DNA of 64,000 nt from Rosenbergiella metrosideri (GCF_022602565.1 NZ_JALBCV010000001.1:427120-491119), one strand, 5' to 3'; positions 38,044-47,975 are shown, numbered from the stretch's first letter. Program-made: numbers and translations. Notes: a model not told the origin generated them from the letters alone.

Positions 38044-38927
38044 AGGGCCACCGTCAGAGTGATAAGAAAGGGAGCGGCCAGCGTCAATAGCAAGCCACTG
38101 AAGATGGCATAGGGAATATAGTAAGCATCACAATTTTGCTTAATAAAAGGTAGTGCGGAGTCCATTGCTGCGGCACCGCTTAAACCGACCGCGGCAAGAG
38201 GCTGACGACGGCCCAAAAAGTAGAGGAAGACGATGCTTAAAAGTTCGCGCAAAAAGTCGGTCATAAAGGCGATAGCCCCCATCTGCGCACCGGCAAGTTG
38301 ATGGATCATCGGACCTGATAGCGAGAACCAGCCTAAGCCACTGCCCAACATCAGTGATTGCTGCCAGCTAAAGGACGTTAATAGGCTGAATACCCCTGCG
38401 GCGAGGATATAGCCAAGGATCGCCGCCACCGGTACGCTGGCACATTGGCGGGTCACCCGACCAAAACGGAAGCCAACTAGATCAACTCCTACACAAAATA
38501 GCATGACATAGAGCACACTATTACTCGAGAGCCCCAGACTATTCAGGCTGAAATGGGTGTAATAGCTGATCGTAACACCCACGATAAACGCCACGATTGC
38601 CTTAAGGCAGCCACTAAAAGCCGAGAATAGCGAGGGTAATGGGCCGTCATGATGAATGGCGGCGGGTTTGCGTATCAGTAATGCGCCGGTGAATAGTGTG
38701 ATCAGTCCCGAGAGCAACAACGCGTGCAGGATGATGGCACTGCCCATTTCACCTTGGGTCAGCACTTGCGCAAAATCCATTCCCATACTGAATAACAATA
38801 GGAGGACGATAATACCTAAGGATTTGACCACCTTGTGGCGGAGTGTTAACGAACACTTGGACCCCACTAGCCAGCCTAAGGCCAGGGTCGCGAATAAAGT
38901 GATTATCGCGGTTAATGCATGTTGCAT
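38037..38927 (-). CDS. lysO: LysO (YbjE)-family lysine exporter
   Basis: Inner-membrane protein of 296 aa with about eight hydrophobic segments, matching the lysine exporter LysO family. Recognisable features are the GWLVGSKCSL start, FCVGVDLVGFRFG, and LGWFSLSGPMIHQLAGAQMGAIAFMTDFLREL, the most conserved block. In E. coli LysO exports lysine and toxic analogues and is controlled by ArgP. A perfect AT-rich palindrome lies 84 bp upstream of the start. Confidence 0.87.
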   Translation of the reverse strand: MQHALTAIITLFATLALGWLVGSKCSLTLRHKVVKSLGIIVLLLLFSMGMDFAQVLTQGEMGSAIILHALLLSGLITLFTGALLIRKPAAIHHDGPLPSLFSAFSGCLKAIVAFIVGVTISYYTHFSLNSLGLSSNSVLYVMLFCVGVDLVGFRFGRVTRQCASVPVAAILGYILAAGVFSLLTSFSWQQSLMLGSGLGWFSLSGPMIHQLAGAQMGAIAFMTDFLRELLSIVFLYFLGRRQPLAAVGLSGAAAMDSALPFIKQNCDAYYIPYAIFSGLLLTLAAPFLITLTVALC

Positions 38928-39010
38928 AGTCAGCTATTTCTTTATCGTTGGCAGGTAATTGGAGGCCAATACCCTACCATTAATTGATACGGTTTGGGCA
39001 TAAATAACAC

Positions 39011-39036
39011 CCTATAAAAACTGAGGTTTTTATAGG
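39011..39036. promoter_or_regulatory. Perfect 11-bp inverted repeat between lysO and a copper locus
   Basis: CCTATAAAAAC and GTTTTTATAGG around a TGAG loop. It is placed between two divergent genes and has no following T run, so an operator fits at least as well as a terminator. I cannot assign it to a known regulator. Confidence 0.5.
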
Positions 39037-39100
39037 CCCTCAATCACTTTTGCGATAAGATAGCGCCGCACTCTAGATAGGGAATTGGGAATTCAGCATT

Positions 39101-39505
39101 TTGCATCACTTCGCAAAATTTTACCGTGTAGCCGCAAAGTTAGCGATTTTTTCAATTGCTATGCTGTTTATCGCCCCCATTATCTCGAAGAACCTTCAGG
39201 CCGCACCCCCTATCGCTTCTACTATGCCTTCGATGGCCGCTATGACCGCCCCTCACGATCAATGCGCGATGATGTCGCCTTCAACGTCTTCTCAAACACC
39301 GGCTTTCGATCGGAAAATGCTCGACGATATGGCCTGTGGCTATTGCCAGTTACTGGCGCACTTCCCCTTTCTGCCGTGGATAATTCTGCTCGCGCTGGTC
39401 ATTGTTTACTGCCCGCTTCAGACCCTAGCGCTTCCCCCGCTTATCACACGGCCTTTAACGGGCTATTGGTCATCAAGCCAAGCACGCGCACCACCTTCCT
39501 TGTAG
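39101..39505 (+). CDS. DUF2946 protein, probable copper-binding
   Basis: Predicted 134-aa membrane-associated protein with an N-terminal hydrophobic segment (LAIFSIAMLFIAPI), a Met/His-rich middle (MPSMAAMTAPHDQCAMM), the DUF2946 signature MACGYCQLLAH, and a second membrane segment. The start appears to be TTG 39101, with GGGA ten bases upstream; no better start is seen, and an overlapping ORF in another frame is likely a shadow. DUF2946 genes often precede TonB-dependent copper receptors, as here, which suggests copper handling. Confidence 0.7.
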   Translation: MHHFAKFYRVAAKLAIFSIAMLFIAPIISKNLQAAPPIASTMPSMAAMTAPHDQCAMMSPSTSSQTPAFDRKMLDDMACGYCQLLAHFPFLPWIILLALVIVYCPLQTLALPPLITRPLTGYWSSSQARAPPSL

Positions 39506-39609
39506 AACGTTAGGTTACCCATTAAGTTGCCCGATACGCTGTTATCGAGGCCGATTTAGCGTTTTTTTTGCGCTAGGCATTGTCACGCCTGCGCAGTGAG
39601 GAAATTATT

Positions 39610-41589
39610 ATGTCTTATCACACCCGATTATCCCCTCTCATGCTTGCGCTACTGGTGGCTCATAGCCAGCAAGCCGTTGCCGCGTCACCGACCGATCGTG
39701 GCGAAAATCCCTCGACCTTGATTATTAGCGCACCAGTTGTCTCGCCGTTGGAAGTGATCAGCTCACCGAAAACACCGCGCCAACCCCTACCCGCCAGCGA
39801 TGGCGCCGACTATCTCAAAACCATCCCTGGTTTTGCCCAGATCCGTAATGGCGGAACCAATGGTGACCCCGTATTTCGTGGCATGTTTGGCTCGCGCTTA
39901 CGCATGTTGATGAACGACAGTGAGATGTTAGGTGCCTGTGGCAGTCGAATGGATGCCCCCTCCTCCTATCTTTCCCCTGAGAATTTCGATGTGATGACCT
40001 TAACTAAAGGCCCGCAGACCGTACTATGGGGACCAGGCAACTCGGCAGGTACGCTTCGCTTTGATCGACTACCGCCCTCTTTTTCTGCTCCCGGTATTAA
40101 AGGAGAAGCCAGCTTGGTAATGGGCTCGAACCAACGTCAGGATCAGAATGCCGATATCAGTTTAGGCAACTCGCAAGGCTACCTACGCTTAACCGGTAAC
40201 CATGCACAGTCTAACGATTACCAAGATGGAGATGGGCATCGCGTGCCGTCGAAATGGAAAAAATGGAATAGCGATATCGCGATTGGCTGGACCCCCGATG
40301 ACGATACTTTATTAGAGCTTACCGCAGGACAAGGTAATGGTAACGCCCGGTATGCGGGTCGAGGCATGGATGGCTCGCAATTTAAGCGGCAGAGCCTGGG
40401 GCTAACGTTTAAAAAGGAAAATATTAGCGAGACCTTTACCGAACTGACGAGCCATCTGTATTACAACAATGCCGACCATGTTATGGATAACTTCTCACTA
40501 CGCCACCCCATGGCCGGAATGACGATGCCAATGCGGTCAGAAGTTGGCCGTAAAACCCTTGGCGGACGCGTAATGGGGACCTGGCAAGGCGATGCCGCCG
40601 AATTGCGCAGTGGTGTCGATATGCAGCTTAACAGCCATCGGCGTAAATTTTCAGGCGCTTGGCGGGAAGATGCCAGCTTTAGTGATTATGGGGTATTCAG
40701 CGAGCTAAACACCAGGCTGGCACCCGGTGACCACCTGATAAGTGGTGTCAGGGCAGATATCAGTCAAGCCACCGATAAACGCACACAGCATACTGCCCAT
40801 CGCCACCGCGTCCTTCCCGCGGGGTTTTTACGGATCGAGCACCAGCCGGAGCGCTCCCCGGTACTGCTTTATGCAGGTCTAGGCTATACCGAACGCTTCC
40901 CTGATTACTGGGAGCTCTTCTCACCGACCTACGGCCCTGACCGGCAACATACTGCGTTTCACTCGCTCAGACCGGAAAAAACCACGCAATTGGATGTTGG
41001 GGCAAAATACCAAGATAAACGACTCGATGCTTGGCTATCCGCCTATATTGGATGGGTAGATGATTTTATCCTGTTCCGTTATCAGCCAACGCAAAAAAGG
41101 ATAAGCCAAGCCGATAATGTCGATGCGCTGATTTTTGGCGGGGAAATGGGGGCCAGCTATCAGCTGTCAGACCACTGGAAAGTGGAGAGTAGCCTAAGCT
41201 ATGCCCAAGCCAATAATCGCCAAGCACACCGACCACTGCCGCAAATTCCGCCACTAGAAACACGGATCGGGGCGATTTGGCACAAAGGGAATTGGCAGAC
41301 TACCGGATTAGTCCGCTGGGTCGCCGCCCAACACCGTATTGCTCGAAATGAAGGTAATGTGGTGGGGAAAGATTTCGGGCCAAGTGCCAGCTTCCTGATA
41401 CTTTCCGCCAACAGTCGTTATCAATTCACCGATACGCTCGCGGTGACACTAGGCATTGATAATCTTCTTAATAAGACCTATAGCGAACACCTGAATTTAG
41501 CGGGCAACGGGAGTTTTGGCTATTCCACCAATACGCCGATTAATGAACCGGGCCGCAGCTATTGGGCGAAGCTAAGCCTGACATTTTAA
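39610..41589 (+). CDS. TonB-dependent copper receptor (OprC-like)
   Basis: Outer-membrane gated channel, 659 aa from ATG 39610 with a GAGG ribosome site. The signal peptide ends near VAA (residue 25). The plug domain carries FAQIRNGGTNGDPVFRGMFG, GACGSRMDAPSSYLSPE and KGPQTVLWGPGNSAGT, a combination specific to the copper receptor subgroup. The beta-barrel ends in the aromatic SLTF terminus required for outer-membrane insertion. With the DUF2946 gene it forms a probable copper uptake locus. Confidence 0.9.
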   Translation: MSYHTRLSPLMLALLVAHSQQAVAASPTDRGENPSTLIISAPVVSPLEVISSPKTPRQPLPASDGADYLKTIPGFAQIRNGGTNGDPVFRGMFGSRLRMLMNDSEMLGACGSRMDAPSSYLSPENFDVMTLTKGPQTVLWGPGNSAGTLRFDRLPPSFSAPGIKGEASLVMGSNQRQDQNADISLGNSQGYLRLTGNHAQSNDYQDGDGHRVPSKWKKWNSDIAIGWTPDDDTLLELTAGQGNGNARYAGRGMDGSQFKRQSLGLTFKKENISETFTELTSHLYYNNADHVMDNFSLRHPMAGMTMPMRSEVGRKTLGGRVMGTWQGDAAELRSGVDMQLNSHRRKFSGAWREDASFSDYGVFSELNTRLAPGDHLISGVRADISQATDKRTQHTAHRHRVLPAGFLRIEHQPERSPVLLYAGLGYTERFPDYWELFSPTYGPDRQHTAFHSLRPEKTTQLDVGAKYQDKRLDAWLSAYIGWVDDFILFRYQPTQKRISQADNVDALIFGGEMGASYQLSDHWKVESSLSYAQANNRQAHRPLPQIPPLETRIGAIWHKGNWQTTGLVRWVAAQHRIARNEGNVVGKDFGPSASFLILSANSRYQFTDTLAVTLGIDNLLNKTYSEHLNLAGNGSFGYSTNTPINEPGRSYWAKLSLTF

Positions 41590-41605
41590 GCAACTGTTCA
41601 GCGAG

Positions 41606-41638
41606 GAGGTTACACCTAGGTGTAGCCTCTTCTTATTC
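41606..41638 (+). terminator. Terminator after copper receptor
   Basis: 11-bp stem GAGGTTACACC/GGTGTAGCCTC (one wobble) followed by T-rich TTCTTATTC, starting 17 bp after the stop. Confidence 0.75.
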
Positions 41639-41759
41639 TCGGCACGGCGGGATTAGAGTGCGTCAATTCAGTGCGCGACTGCACCGCCCGCCGTATCACT
41701 CAATAACCCCCTCGCGAACAAAAATTAAATAACCTCTAAAAAACAATCACCTAAATCCT

Positions 41760-41775
41760 TGGCATAGTTATTGCT
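41760..41775 (+). promoter_or_regulatory. Sigma-54 promoter of the urea carboxylase operon
   Basis: TGGCATAGTTATTGCT against consensus TGGCAC-N5-TTGCW, with only one -24 base different. Start predicted near 41786, 29 bases before the ATG. I found no clear NtrC enhancer upstream. Confidence 0.7.
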
Positions 41776-41814
41776 CCACTCTTTCCCATCTTGTATACCA
41801 CTTGGGATTCAACT

Positions 41815-43611
41815 ATGTCAGCGACCTTCGGCTACACGCTTAAAGATTGGCAACAGCACGCCAAGCACGATTCGCTTCGCTTAAAATCGATATTGACCAC
41901 GCACCTACAAGCCCTCGATCCACAGGATAACGCGTGGATTTATCTTTGCAGTACCGAACAACTGCACGCCCAAATTGATGCCCTATTTTCCCTAGACCCC
42001 GCTTCGCGTGATGCACTGCCGTTATTCGGTGTCCCGTTTGCGGTAAAAGATAATATCGATGTGGCCGGTTGGCCAACAACGGCTGCCTGTCCTGCCGCCT
42101 GCTATATCGCAGAGCAGGATGCGCACGTGGTTGCGCGCTTAAAAGCCGCGGGTGCCATCGTAGTGGGGAAAACCAATCTCGACCAGTTTGCCACCGGCTT
42201 GGTCGGATGCCGTTCTCCTTATGGTGCCGTCTGCAATACCTTTCATCCTGACTATATTAGTGGTGGTTCAAGTTCGGGTTCGGCCTCTGTGCTTGCCCGC
42301 GGATATGTCGCCTTTAGTTTGGGCACTGACACCGCAGGATCAGGACGCGTTCCTGCTGGCTTTAATAATATTGTTGGCCTAAAACCGACCAAAGGCTGGA
42401 TCTCAGCGCGCGGCATCATTCCGGCCTGTCGTTTGAACGACACCCCTTCAATTTTTGCCTTAACGGTTGCGGATGCCTATCTGGTCGCATCCTTAGCCGC
42501 TGGTTATGATGAAAACGAGTCCTATTCACGCCAGCATCCCGCGACAGCCCCAGCCCAGTTTGCCAAGCGTCCACAGTTTGCCATCCCTACTACCCTTACC
42601 TTCTGCGGTGATCAGCAGGCTGAGGCTGCTTGGCAGCAAGCACTTACCGTGCTCGAAAACAGTGGCGTGACGCTTAAGCCGATCGATTTCGCACCCTTTC
42701 AGCAATTAGCCGAGCAACTTTATGCCGGCCCGTGGGTCGCCGAGCGAACCGCCGCAGTGGGTGCGCTGCTGGACCAACCTGAACATATGGACCCCACTGT
42801 TTATCAAGTGATTCGCCAAGGAAAAGCATTCAGTGCGGTAGACGCCTATCAAGCGGAGTATCTGCGTGCCGAGTTAAGTCGTAGGATCCAATACAGCCTC
42901 GCAGACGTCGATGCCCTGCTGGTCCCGACAACGCCGACAATTCATACCCTCACTGCGCTGGCAGACGATCCCGTTAGGTTAAACTCGCAGTTAGGTATCT
43001 ATACAAATTTTACCAATCTGGCCGATTTAAGCGCCTTAGCGCTGCCAGCACCGTTTCGGTCGGATGGCCTGCCTGCAGGGATTACCCTATTGGCCCCCGC
43101 GTGGCACGATCGCGCCCTCGCCGAATTTGGTTGCCGTTGGCAGTCTTTGCTCCGGCTTCCCTTAGGTGCTACCGGGCGTGAGCTTACCGGCACACCACTG
43201 AGATTACCCCCCTCACCTACGCATGTTCGCGTGGCGGTCGTCGGTGCCCACCTGACCGGTATGCCACTCAATTTTCAGCTGACTACCCGTAACGCGGTAC
43301 TGATCGAAGAGACGCGTACTGCTGACAACTATCGTCTATTCGCCTTACTTGATGGGCCGATCAAGAAACCCGGTTTATTACGTGATGAACAGGGGCAAGC
43401 GATTACTGTTGAACTATGGGATATCCCGCTCGCCCGTTTTGGGGAGTTTGTCGCTGAAATTCCCGCGCCTCTGGGGATCGGTAGCCTGACCTTAACCGAC
43501 GGTCGAACCGTCAAAGGATTTATCTGCGAACCTGCAGTGCTTAAAAACGCCTTGGAGATCACTGCATTCGGTGGCTGGCGTAATTGGCTCACTGCTCAGG
43601 AGGAACACTAA
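41815..43611 (+). CDS. atzF: Allophanate hydrolase (AtzF type)
   Basis: Amidase-signature enzyme that converts allophanate into ammonia and CO2, the second step of urea amidolysis. The 598-aa product starts at ATG 41815. The N-terminal amidase domain shows the Ser-Ser-Lys triad: VPFAVKDNID (Lys), ISGGSSSGSASV (cis-Ser) and GTDTAGSGRVPAG (nucleophilic Ser). The C-terminal domain (about residues 470-590) is the allophanate hydrolase-specific module that finishes decarboxylation. It is followed one base later by the urea carboxylase gene. Confidence 0.92.
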   Translation: MSATFGYTLKDWQQHAKHDSLRLKSILTTHLQALDPQDNAWIYLCSTEQLHAQIDALFSLDPASRDALPLFGVPFAVKDNIDVAGWPTTAACPAACYIAEQDAHVVARLKAAGAIVVGKTNLDQFATGLVGCRSPYGAVCNTFHPDYISGGSSSGSASVLARGYVAFSLGTDTAGSGRVPAGFNNIVGLKPTKGWISARGIIPACRLNDTPSIFALTVADAYLVASLAAGYDENESYSRQHPATAPAQFAKRPQFAIPTTLTFCGDQQAEAAWQQALTVLENSGVTLKPIDFAPFQQLAEQLYAGPWVAERTAAVGALLDQPEHMDPTVYQVIRQGKAFSAVDAYQAEYLRAELSRRIQYSLADVDALLVPTTPTIHTLTALADDPVRLNSQLGIYTNFTNLADLSALALPAPFRSDGLPAGITLLAPAWHDRALAEFGCRWQSLLRLPLGATGRELTGTPLRLPPSPTHVRVAVVGAHLTGMPLNFQLTTRNAVLIEETRTADNYRLFALLDGPIKKPGLLRDEQGQAITVELWDIPLARFGEFVAEIPAPLGIGSLTLTDGRTVKGFICEPAVLKNALEITAFGGWRNWLTAQEEH

Positions 43612-43612
43612 T

Positions 43613-46600
43613 ATGTTTACCACTGTACTGATTGCTAATCGGGGTGAGATTGCTTGCCGCGCAATAAAGACCTTTAAACGCTTAGGGATCACCAGCGTTG
43701 CCGTCTATTCCGATGCCGACCGCAATGCGCGCCATGTGAAAGAAGCAGATATTGCTATCGCGCTGGGGGGAGATAAAGCTAGCGAGAGCTATTTACGCAG
43801 CGATAAAATAGTGGCTGCGGCTAAACAGAGCGGTGCACAAGCGATTTGGCCCGGTTACGGCTTTCTATCTGAAAGTGTCGCGTTTTCGACTGCCTGTGAA
43901 GAACAAGGCATCGTCTTTATTGGCCCCACTGCACAACAGATTGCAGAATTTGGTTTAAAGCATCGAGCCCGAGAATTAGCGGCGGAAGCCGGGGTACCGA
44001 TGACACCAGGTACCGCGCTGCTCACCTCGTTAGAAGAAGCGCTTATCGCTGCCGAGGCTATCGGCTACCCCATCATGTTGAAAAGCACAGCGGGAGGGGG
44101 CGGCATTGGGCTGACACGCTGTGAAGATGCCACCGCGTTGCGGGAAGCATGGGAAAGTGTGCGCCGCCTCGGCGAACAATTTTTTAGTGATGCCGGGGTT
44201 TTTCTTGAACGCTATATCGATCACGCACGCCATATCGAGGTGCAGATTTTTGGCGACGGTAACGGGAAGGTTATCGCCCTAGGCGAACGTGATTGCTCGT
44301 TACAACGTCGTAACCAGAAAGTGGTTGAAGAGACGCCTGCACCGCATCTACCCCCTGCCCTTCGCGAGGCATTACTTGCTTCGGCGATTCGCCTTGGTGA
44401 GCGTGTCAACTACCGCAGTGCGGGCACAGTGGAATATATTTATGATCCCCTGCAACAGGCTTTCTATTTCTTGGAAGTCAATACGCGACTGCAAGTGGAG
44501 CATCCCATTACTGAAGCGGTGACGGGCGTCGACTTGGTCGAATGTATGCTACGTGTCGCAGCAGGCGATTCTCTTGACTGGCAACGGCTCCAACAGCCAC
44601 CACAGGGAGCAGCCATTGAAGTGCGCCTCTACGCTGAAGATCCGTTAAAGAATTTCCAGCCAAGTCCAGGGACATTGACCGCCGTGCACTTTCCGACAGA
44701 CGTACGGATAGACAGTGGTATCGAACAAGGCAGTGAGGTATCAGCTTTTTACGATCCGATGATCGCCAAATTAATCGTTAAGGCAGAGAATCGTGAAGCC
44801 GCCCTTGAGGCATTACAGCAAGCCTTAGCGACTACCCAGTTACACGGCATTACCACCAATCTGGATTACTTACGCCAAGTGATCGCCACGCAAGTCTTTC
44901 GCGAAGGGAAGGTGTCAACACGCTTCCTCGACAGTTTTACCCCGTTCGCGCAAGTTGTTGAGGTGCTACAGCCTGGCACGTTTAGCAGTGTACAAGACTA
45001 CCCCGGGCGCTTAGGGTATTGGCATATTGGTGTACCGCCCTCTGGCCCGATGGATGATTATGCTTTCCGCTTGGCCAACCGAATCGTCGGTAACCATCCT
45101 GATGCAGCAGGATTAGAGTTTACGTTACAGGGCCCAACGCTGCGCTTTCATTGCGACACCCTGATCAGCCTGACTGGCGCGCAATGCCCTGCACAGCTTG
45201 ATGACCAACCCATTGATTACTGGCAACCGATCGCCGTCAAAGCGGGTCAAACGCTGACTTTAGGCCGAGCACAACAAGGATGTCGTACCTACCTTGCCAT
45301 ACGTAATGGGTTCGATGTCCCTGAGTATTTAGGTAGCCGTTCTACGTTCGTGCTGGGGCAGTTTGGCGGCCATGCAGGCCGTACCCTGCGCGTGGCAGAC
45401 ATGCTAGCCATCTCACAACCCTCGCTTGCTGCTTGCACCACCCCAGCACCGATCAGCGAGCCTATCGGCCTAGATCCGGAAATGATTCCCCAGTACAGCA
45501 CCACTTGGGAGATTGGCGTTTTGTATGGGCCCCATGGCGCACCCGATTTTTTCACTACCGAGAGTATTGAACGTTTTTTTGCCAGTGAGTGGCAGGTTCA
45601 TTACAACTCTAATCGTCTCGGCGTCAGGTTAACCGGACCAGCCCCGGACTGGAGTCGCCCCGATGGTGGCGAGGCCGGGTTACATCCGTCGAATGTGCAT
45701 GATTGCGAATATGCCGTTGGCGCGATCAACTTTACCGGCGATTTTCCGGTGATTCTCACCCATGACGGCCCAAGCCTTGGGGGATTCGTCTGTCCGGTCA
45801 CCATTGCCCGCGCTGAATTATGGAAAGTGGGTCAGTTAAAACCGGGCGACAGTATTCGCTTTTACCCAATCACTCATCAAGACGCCGTCGAACGTGAGCA
45901 GGCGCAACAGGCGGCAATTGCCGATTTAATCCCCCCTTGCGTGCCTTCGCTCCCCGTGCCCTCGCTGACTGAAACGGCGCTAGGGTCGGCGACCTTATTG
46001 GCAAGGCGTGCAGCGACATCATTAACACCCGATGTCTATTATCGACAGGCGGGGGATCACTACATCTTGATCGAATATGGCGATAATATTCTCGATCTTG
46101 CTTTACGTTTACGAGTCCATCTCCTGATGGAAGCCCTAAATGATGCCGCGATTGACGGTATTGCAGAGCTTTCTCCCGGTGTGCGTTCATTGCAAATTCG
46201 CTACGACAGTTTACGCCTTACCCAACAAGCGTTAATGGCCCGACTCCTCGAGATCGAGGATCAGCTTGGCGACGTGAGTCAGTTAAAAGTCCCATCACGG
46301 ATCATCTGGTTACCGATGGCGTTTGAGGATAGCGCCACCCTTGGTGCCGTTGAACGGTACAAAGAAACTGTTTGTAGCCAAGCGCCTTGGCTGCCGAACA
46401 ACGTTGATTTTATCCAACGCATTAATGGGTTAGAAAATCGCGAGGCCGTCCGCGACACCCTATTTTCTGCCAGCTATCTGATATTAGGATTGGGTGATGT
46501 TTACCTTGGTGCACCCTGTGCCGTACCGCTCGATCCTCGACACCGCCTACTTAGCTCTAAGTATAATCCTGCTCGCACCTTCACCGCCGAAGGCACAGTG

Positions 46601-47248
46601 GGGATTGGTGGAATGTATATGTGTATCTACGGGATGGATTCGCCGGGCGGATACCAATTAGTGGGGAGAACGTTACCGATCTGGAATAAGTTTCTTAAAA
46701 ACAGTCAATTTAGTGATGAGCAGCCTTGGTTACTGCACTTCTTCGATCAAGTGCGCTTTTATCCGGTCACTGAAGCCGTGTTAACCGCCGAGCGAGAAGC
46801 ATTTAGTGAAGGACGCGGCACGATCCGTATCGAGGAAAGTGTGTTCGATTTTGCAGAGTACCAACAGTTTCTTCACGACAACGCCTCATCAATCAGTGCA
46901 TTCCGCGCTCGCCAACAGCAGGCATTCTCACAAGAGGTCAGCCTGTGGGCGGCGCAAGAACTGCCAACCCCCTTAGCACAACCGCTCGATCATGAGGAGT
47001 CGTCAGCCTCAACTGATACACCGCTGTGCGCTGAGTTGAGTGGTAATGTTTGGAAGGTGCTGGTCAATGTCGGGGATAACGTCGAGGTGGGTCAGCCACT
47101 CATTATCGTTGAAGCAATGAAAATGGAGTTATCGATCACCGCTACGTTCGCCGGTACCATTACGCAAATTGCTGCGCAACCGGGACAGCAAGTGACCCCA
47201 GGGCAAGTGTTATTGCGGCTCGCTGAGGAGGGTATGGCGCATGCATAA
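43613..47248 (+). CDS. Urea carboxylase (biotin-dependent)
   Basis: ATP- and biotin-dependent carboxylase making allophanate from urea, 1211 aa. ATG 43613 follows an excellent AGGAGG ribosome site. Domains in order: biotin carboxylase (residues 1-450, with FIGPTAQQIAEFGLKHRAR and AGGGGIGLTRCED), the KipA/AHS2-like carboxyltransferase part, the KipI/AHS1-like part, and a C-terminal biotinyl domain with the biotinylated lysine in VEAMKMEL. Many homologues are in fact guanidine carboxylases, but those come with CgdAB (DUF1989) proteins, absent here; urea is therefore the likelier substrate. Confidence 0.93.
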   Translation: MFTTVLIANRGEIACRAIKTFKRLGITSVAVYSDADRNARHVKEADIAIALGGDKASESYLRSDKIVAAAKQSGAQAIWPGYGFLSESVAFSTACEEQGIVFIGPTAQQIAEFGLKHRARELAAEAGVPMTPGTALLTSLEEALIAAEAIGYPIMLKSTAGGGGIGLTRCEDATALREAWESVRRLGEQFFSDAGVFLERYIDHARHIEVQIFGDGNGKVIALGERDCSLQRRNQKVVEETPAPHLPPALREALLASAIRLGERVNYRSAGTVEYIYDPLQQAFYFLEVNTRLQVEHPITEAVTGVDLVECMLRVAAGDSLDWQRLQQPPQGAAIEVRLYAEDPLKNFQPSPGTLTAVHFPTDVRIDSGIEQGSEVSAFYDPMIAKLIVKAENREAALEALQQALATTQLHGITTNLDYLRQVIATQVFREGKVSTRFLDSFTPFAQVVEVLQPGTFSSVQDYPGRLGYWHIGVPPSGPMDDYAFRLANRIVGNHPDAAGLEFTLQGPTLRFHCDTLISLTGAQCPAQLDDQPIDYWQPIAVKAGQTLTLGRAQQGCRTYLAIRNGFDVPEYLGSRSTFVLGQFGGHAGRTLRVADMLAISQPSLAACTTPAPISEPIGLDPEMIPQYSTTWEIGVLYGPHGAPDFFTTESIERFFASEWQVHYNSNRLGVRLTGPAPDWSRPDGGEAGLHPSNVHDCEYAVGAINFTGDFPVILTHDGPSLGGFVCPVTIARAELWKVGQLKPGDSIRFYPITHQDAVEREQAQQAAIADLIPPCVPSLPVPSLTETALGSATLLARRAATSLTPDVYYRQAGDHYILIEYGDNILDLALRLRVHLLMEALNDAAIDGIAELSPGVRSLQIRYDSLRLTQQALMARLLEIEDQLGDVSQLKVPSRIIWLPMAFEDSATLGAVERYKETVCSQAPWLPNNVDFIQRINGLENREAVRDTLFSASYLILGLGDVYLGAPCAVPLDPRHRLLSSKYNPARTFTAEGTVGIGGMYMCIYGMDSPGGYQLVGRTLPIWNKFLKNSQFSDEQPWLLHFFDQVRFYPVTEAVLTAEREAFSEGRGTIRIEESVFDFAEYQQFLHDNASSISAFRARQQQAFSQEVSLWAAQELPTPLAQPLDHEESSASTDTPLCAELSGNVWKVLVNVGDNVEVGQPLIIVEAMKMELSITATFAGTITQIAAQPGQQVTPGQVLLRLAEEGMAHA

Positions 47249-47975
47249 CGCTCCCCCTACCGCTGGACGTGAAGCCCTAGCGGCGAAAGTCTATCAGGCG
47301 GTTAAACAGGCAATCTTCGATTTTCAGCTTTTACCCGGTGAACGTTTTAGTGAAAACGAACTTGCGCAACAATTAGAGGTTAGCCGTACTCCCGTACGGC
47401 AGGCCTTGTTTAATTTGGAACGGGAAGGTTATGTAGAAGTTATGTTTCGCAGCGGTTGGCAGGTAAAGGCCTTCGACTTTGACTATTTTGAGGAGCTTTA
47501 CGACTTACGGATTGTGCTGGAATGTGAAGCTGTGCGCCGCTTATGCGCGATGTCTTCTGCGGACTGCCACACAGCCTTGGCCGCAGAGCAACAGTTTTGG
47601 GCTGAGAGCCAGCCCCTCACCCAAGGAAAACCAGTAGCATTAGCAGATGAAGCCTTTCACCGTGCCTTAGTCGCCGCGACGGCCAACCGACAATTTCTGC
47701 TTTTGCATACAGAGCTAACTGAAAAGTTAAGCATTATTCGTCGACTCGATTTTACGCGTGATGATCGTATTCAGGCTACCTATCAGCAACATCGGGCCAT
47801 CCTACAGGCAATCTTCGCCCAGCGCTGCGAACAGGCGTTACGCCTGCTGACCTTGCATATCTCTGAGAGCAAATCCGCGGTTCGAGAAATCACGTTACAT
47901 CGTTTGCATCAAGCCCGCATGACGTTACAGGCCTCGGAAGGTAACAAGGAGGTTCTGCGAACAGGCCTTCGCTGA
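47241..47975 (+). CDS. GntR-family transcriptional regulator (FadR/FCD subfamily)
   Basis: DNA-binding regulator of 244 aa: N-terminal winged helix (GERFSENELAQQLEVSRTPVRQAL, with the recognition helix in this stretch) and C-terminal FCD ligand-binding domain with conserved metal-type residues (DEAFHRALVAATANRQF, and HRAILQAIFAQR). It overlaps the urea carboxylase gene by 8 bp and precedes the NCS1 permease, so it probably senses the operon substrate or a metabolite and controls this operon. Confidence 0.88.
   Translation: MHNAPPTAGREALAAKVYQAVKQAIFDFQLLPGERFSENELAQQLEVSRTPVRQALFNLEREGYVEVMFRSGWQVKAFDFDYFEELYDLRIVLECEAVRRLCAMSSADCHTALAAEQQFWAESQPLTQGKPVALADEAFHRALVAATANRQFLLLHTELTEKLSIIRRLDFTRDDRIQATYQQHRAILQAIFAQRCEQALRLLTLHISESKSAVREITLHRLHQARMTLQASEGNKEVLRTGLR

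Noticed and set aside
39085..39513. 142-aa frame overlapping the DUF2946 gene
   Set aside because: It lacks any family signature, whereas the other frame carries the CGYCQLLAH motif and hydrophobic segments.
41643..41695. NtrC enhancer upstream of the urea carboxylase operon
   Set aside because: GTGC and GCAC elements are present but not in the GCAC-N7-GTGC arrangement.
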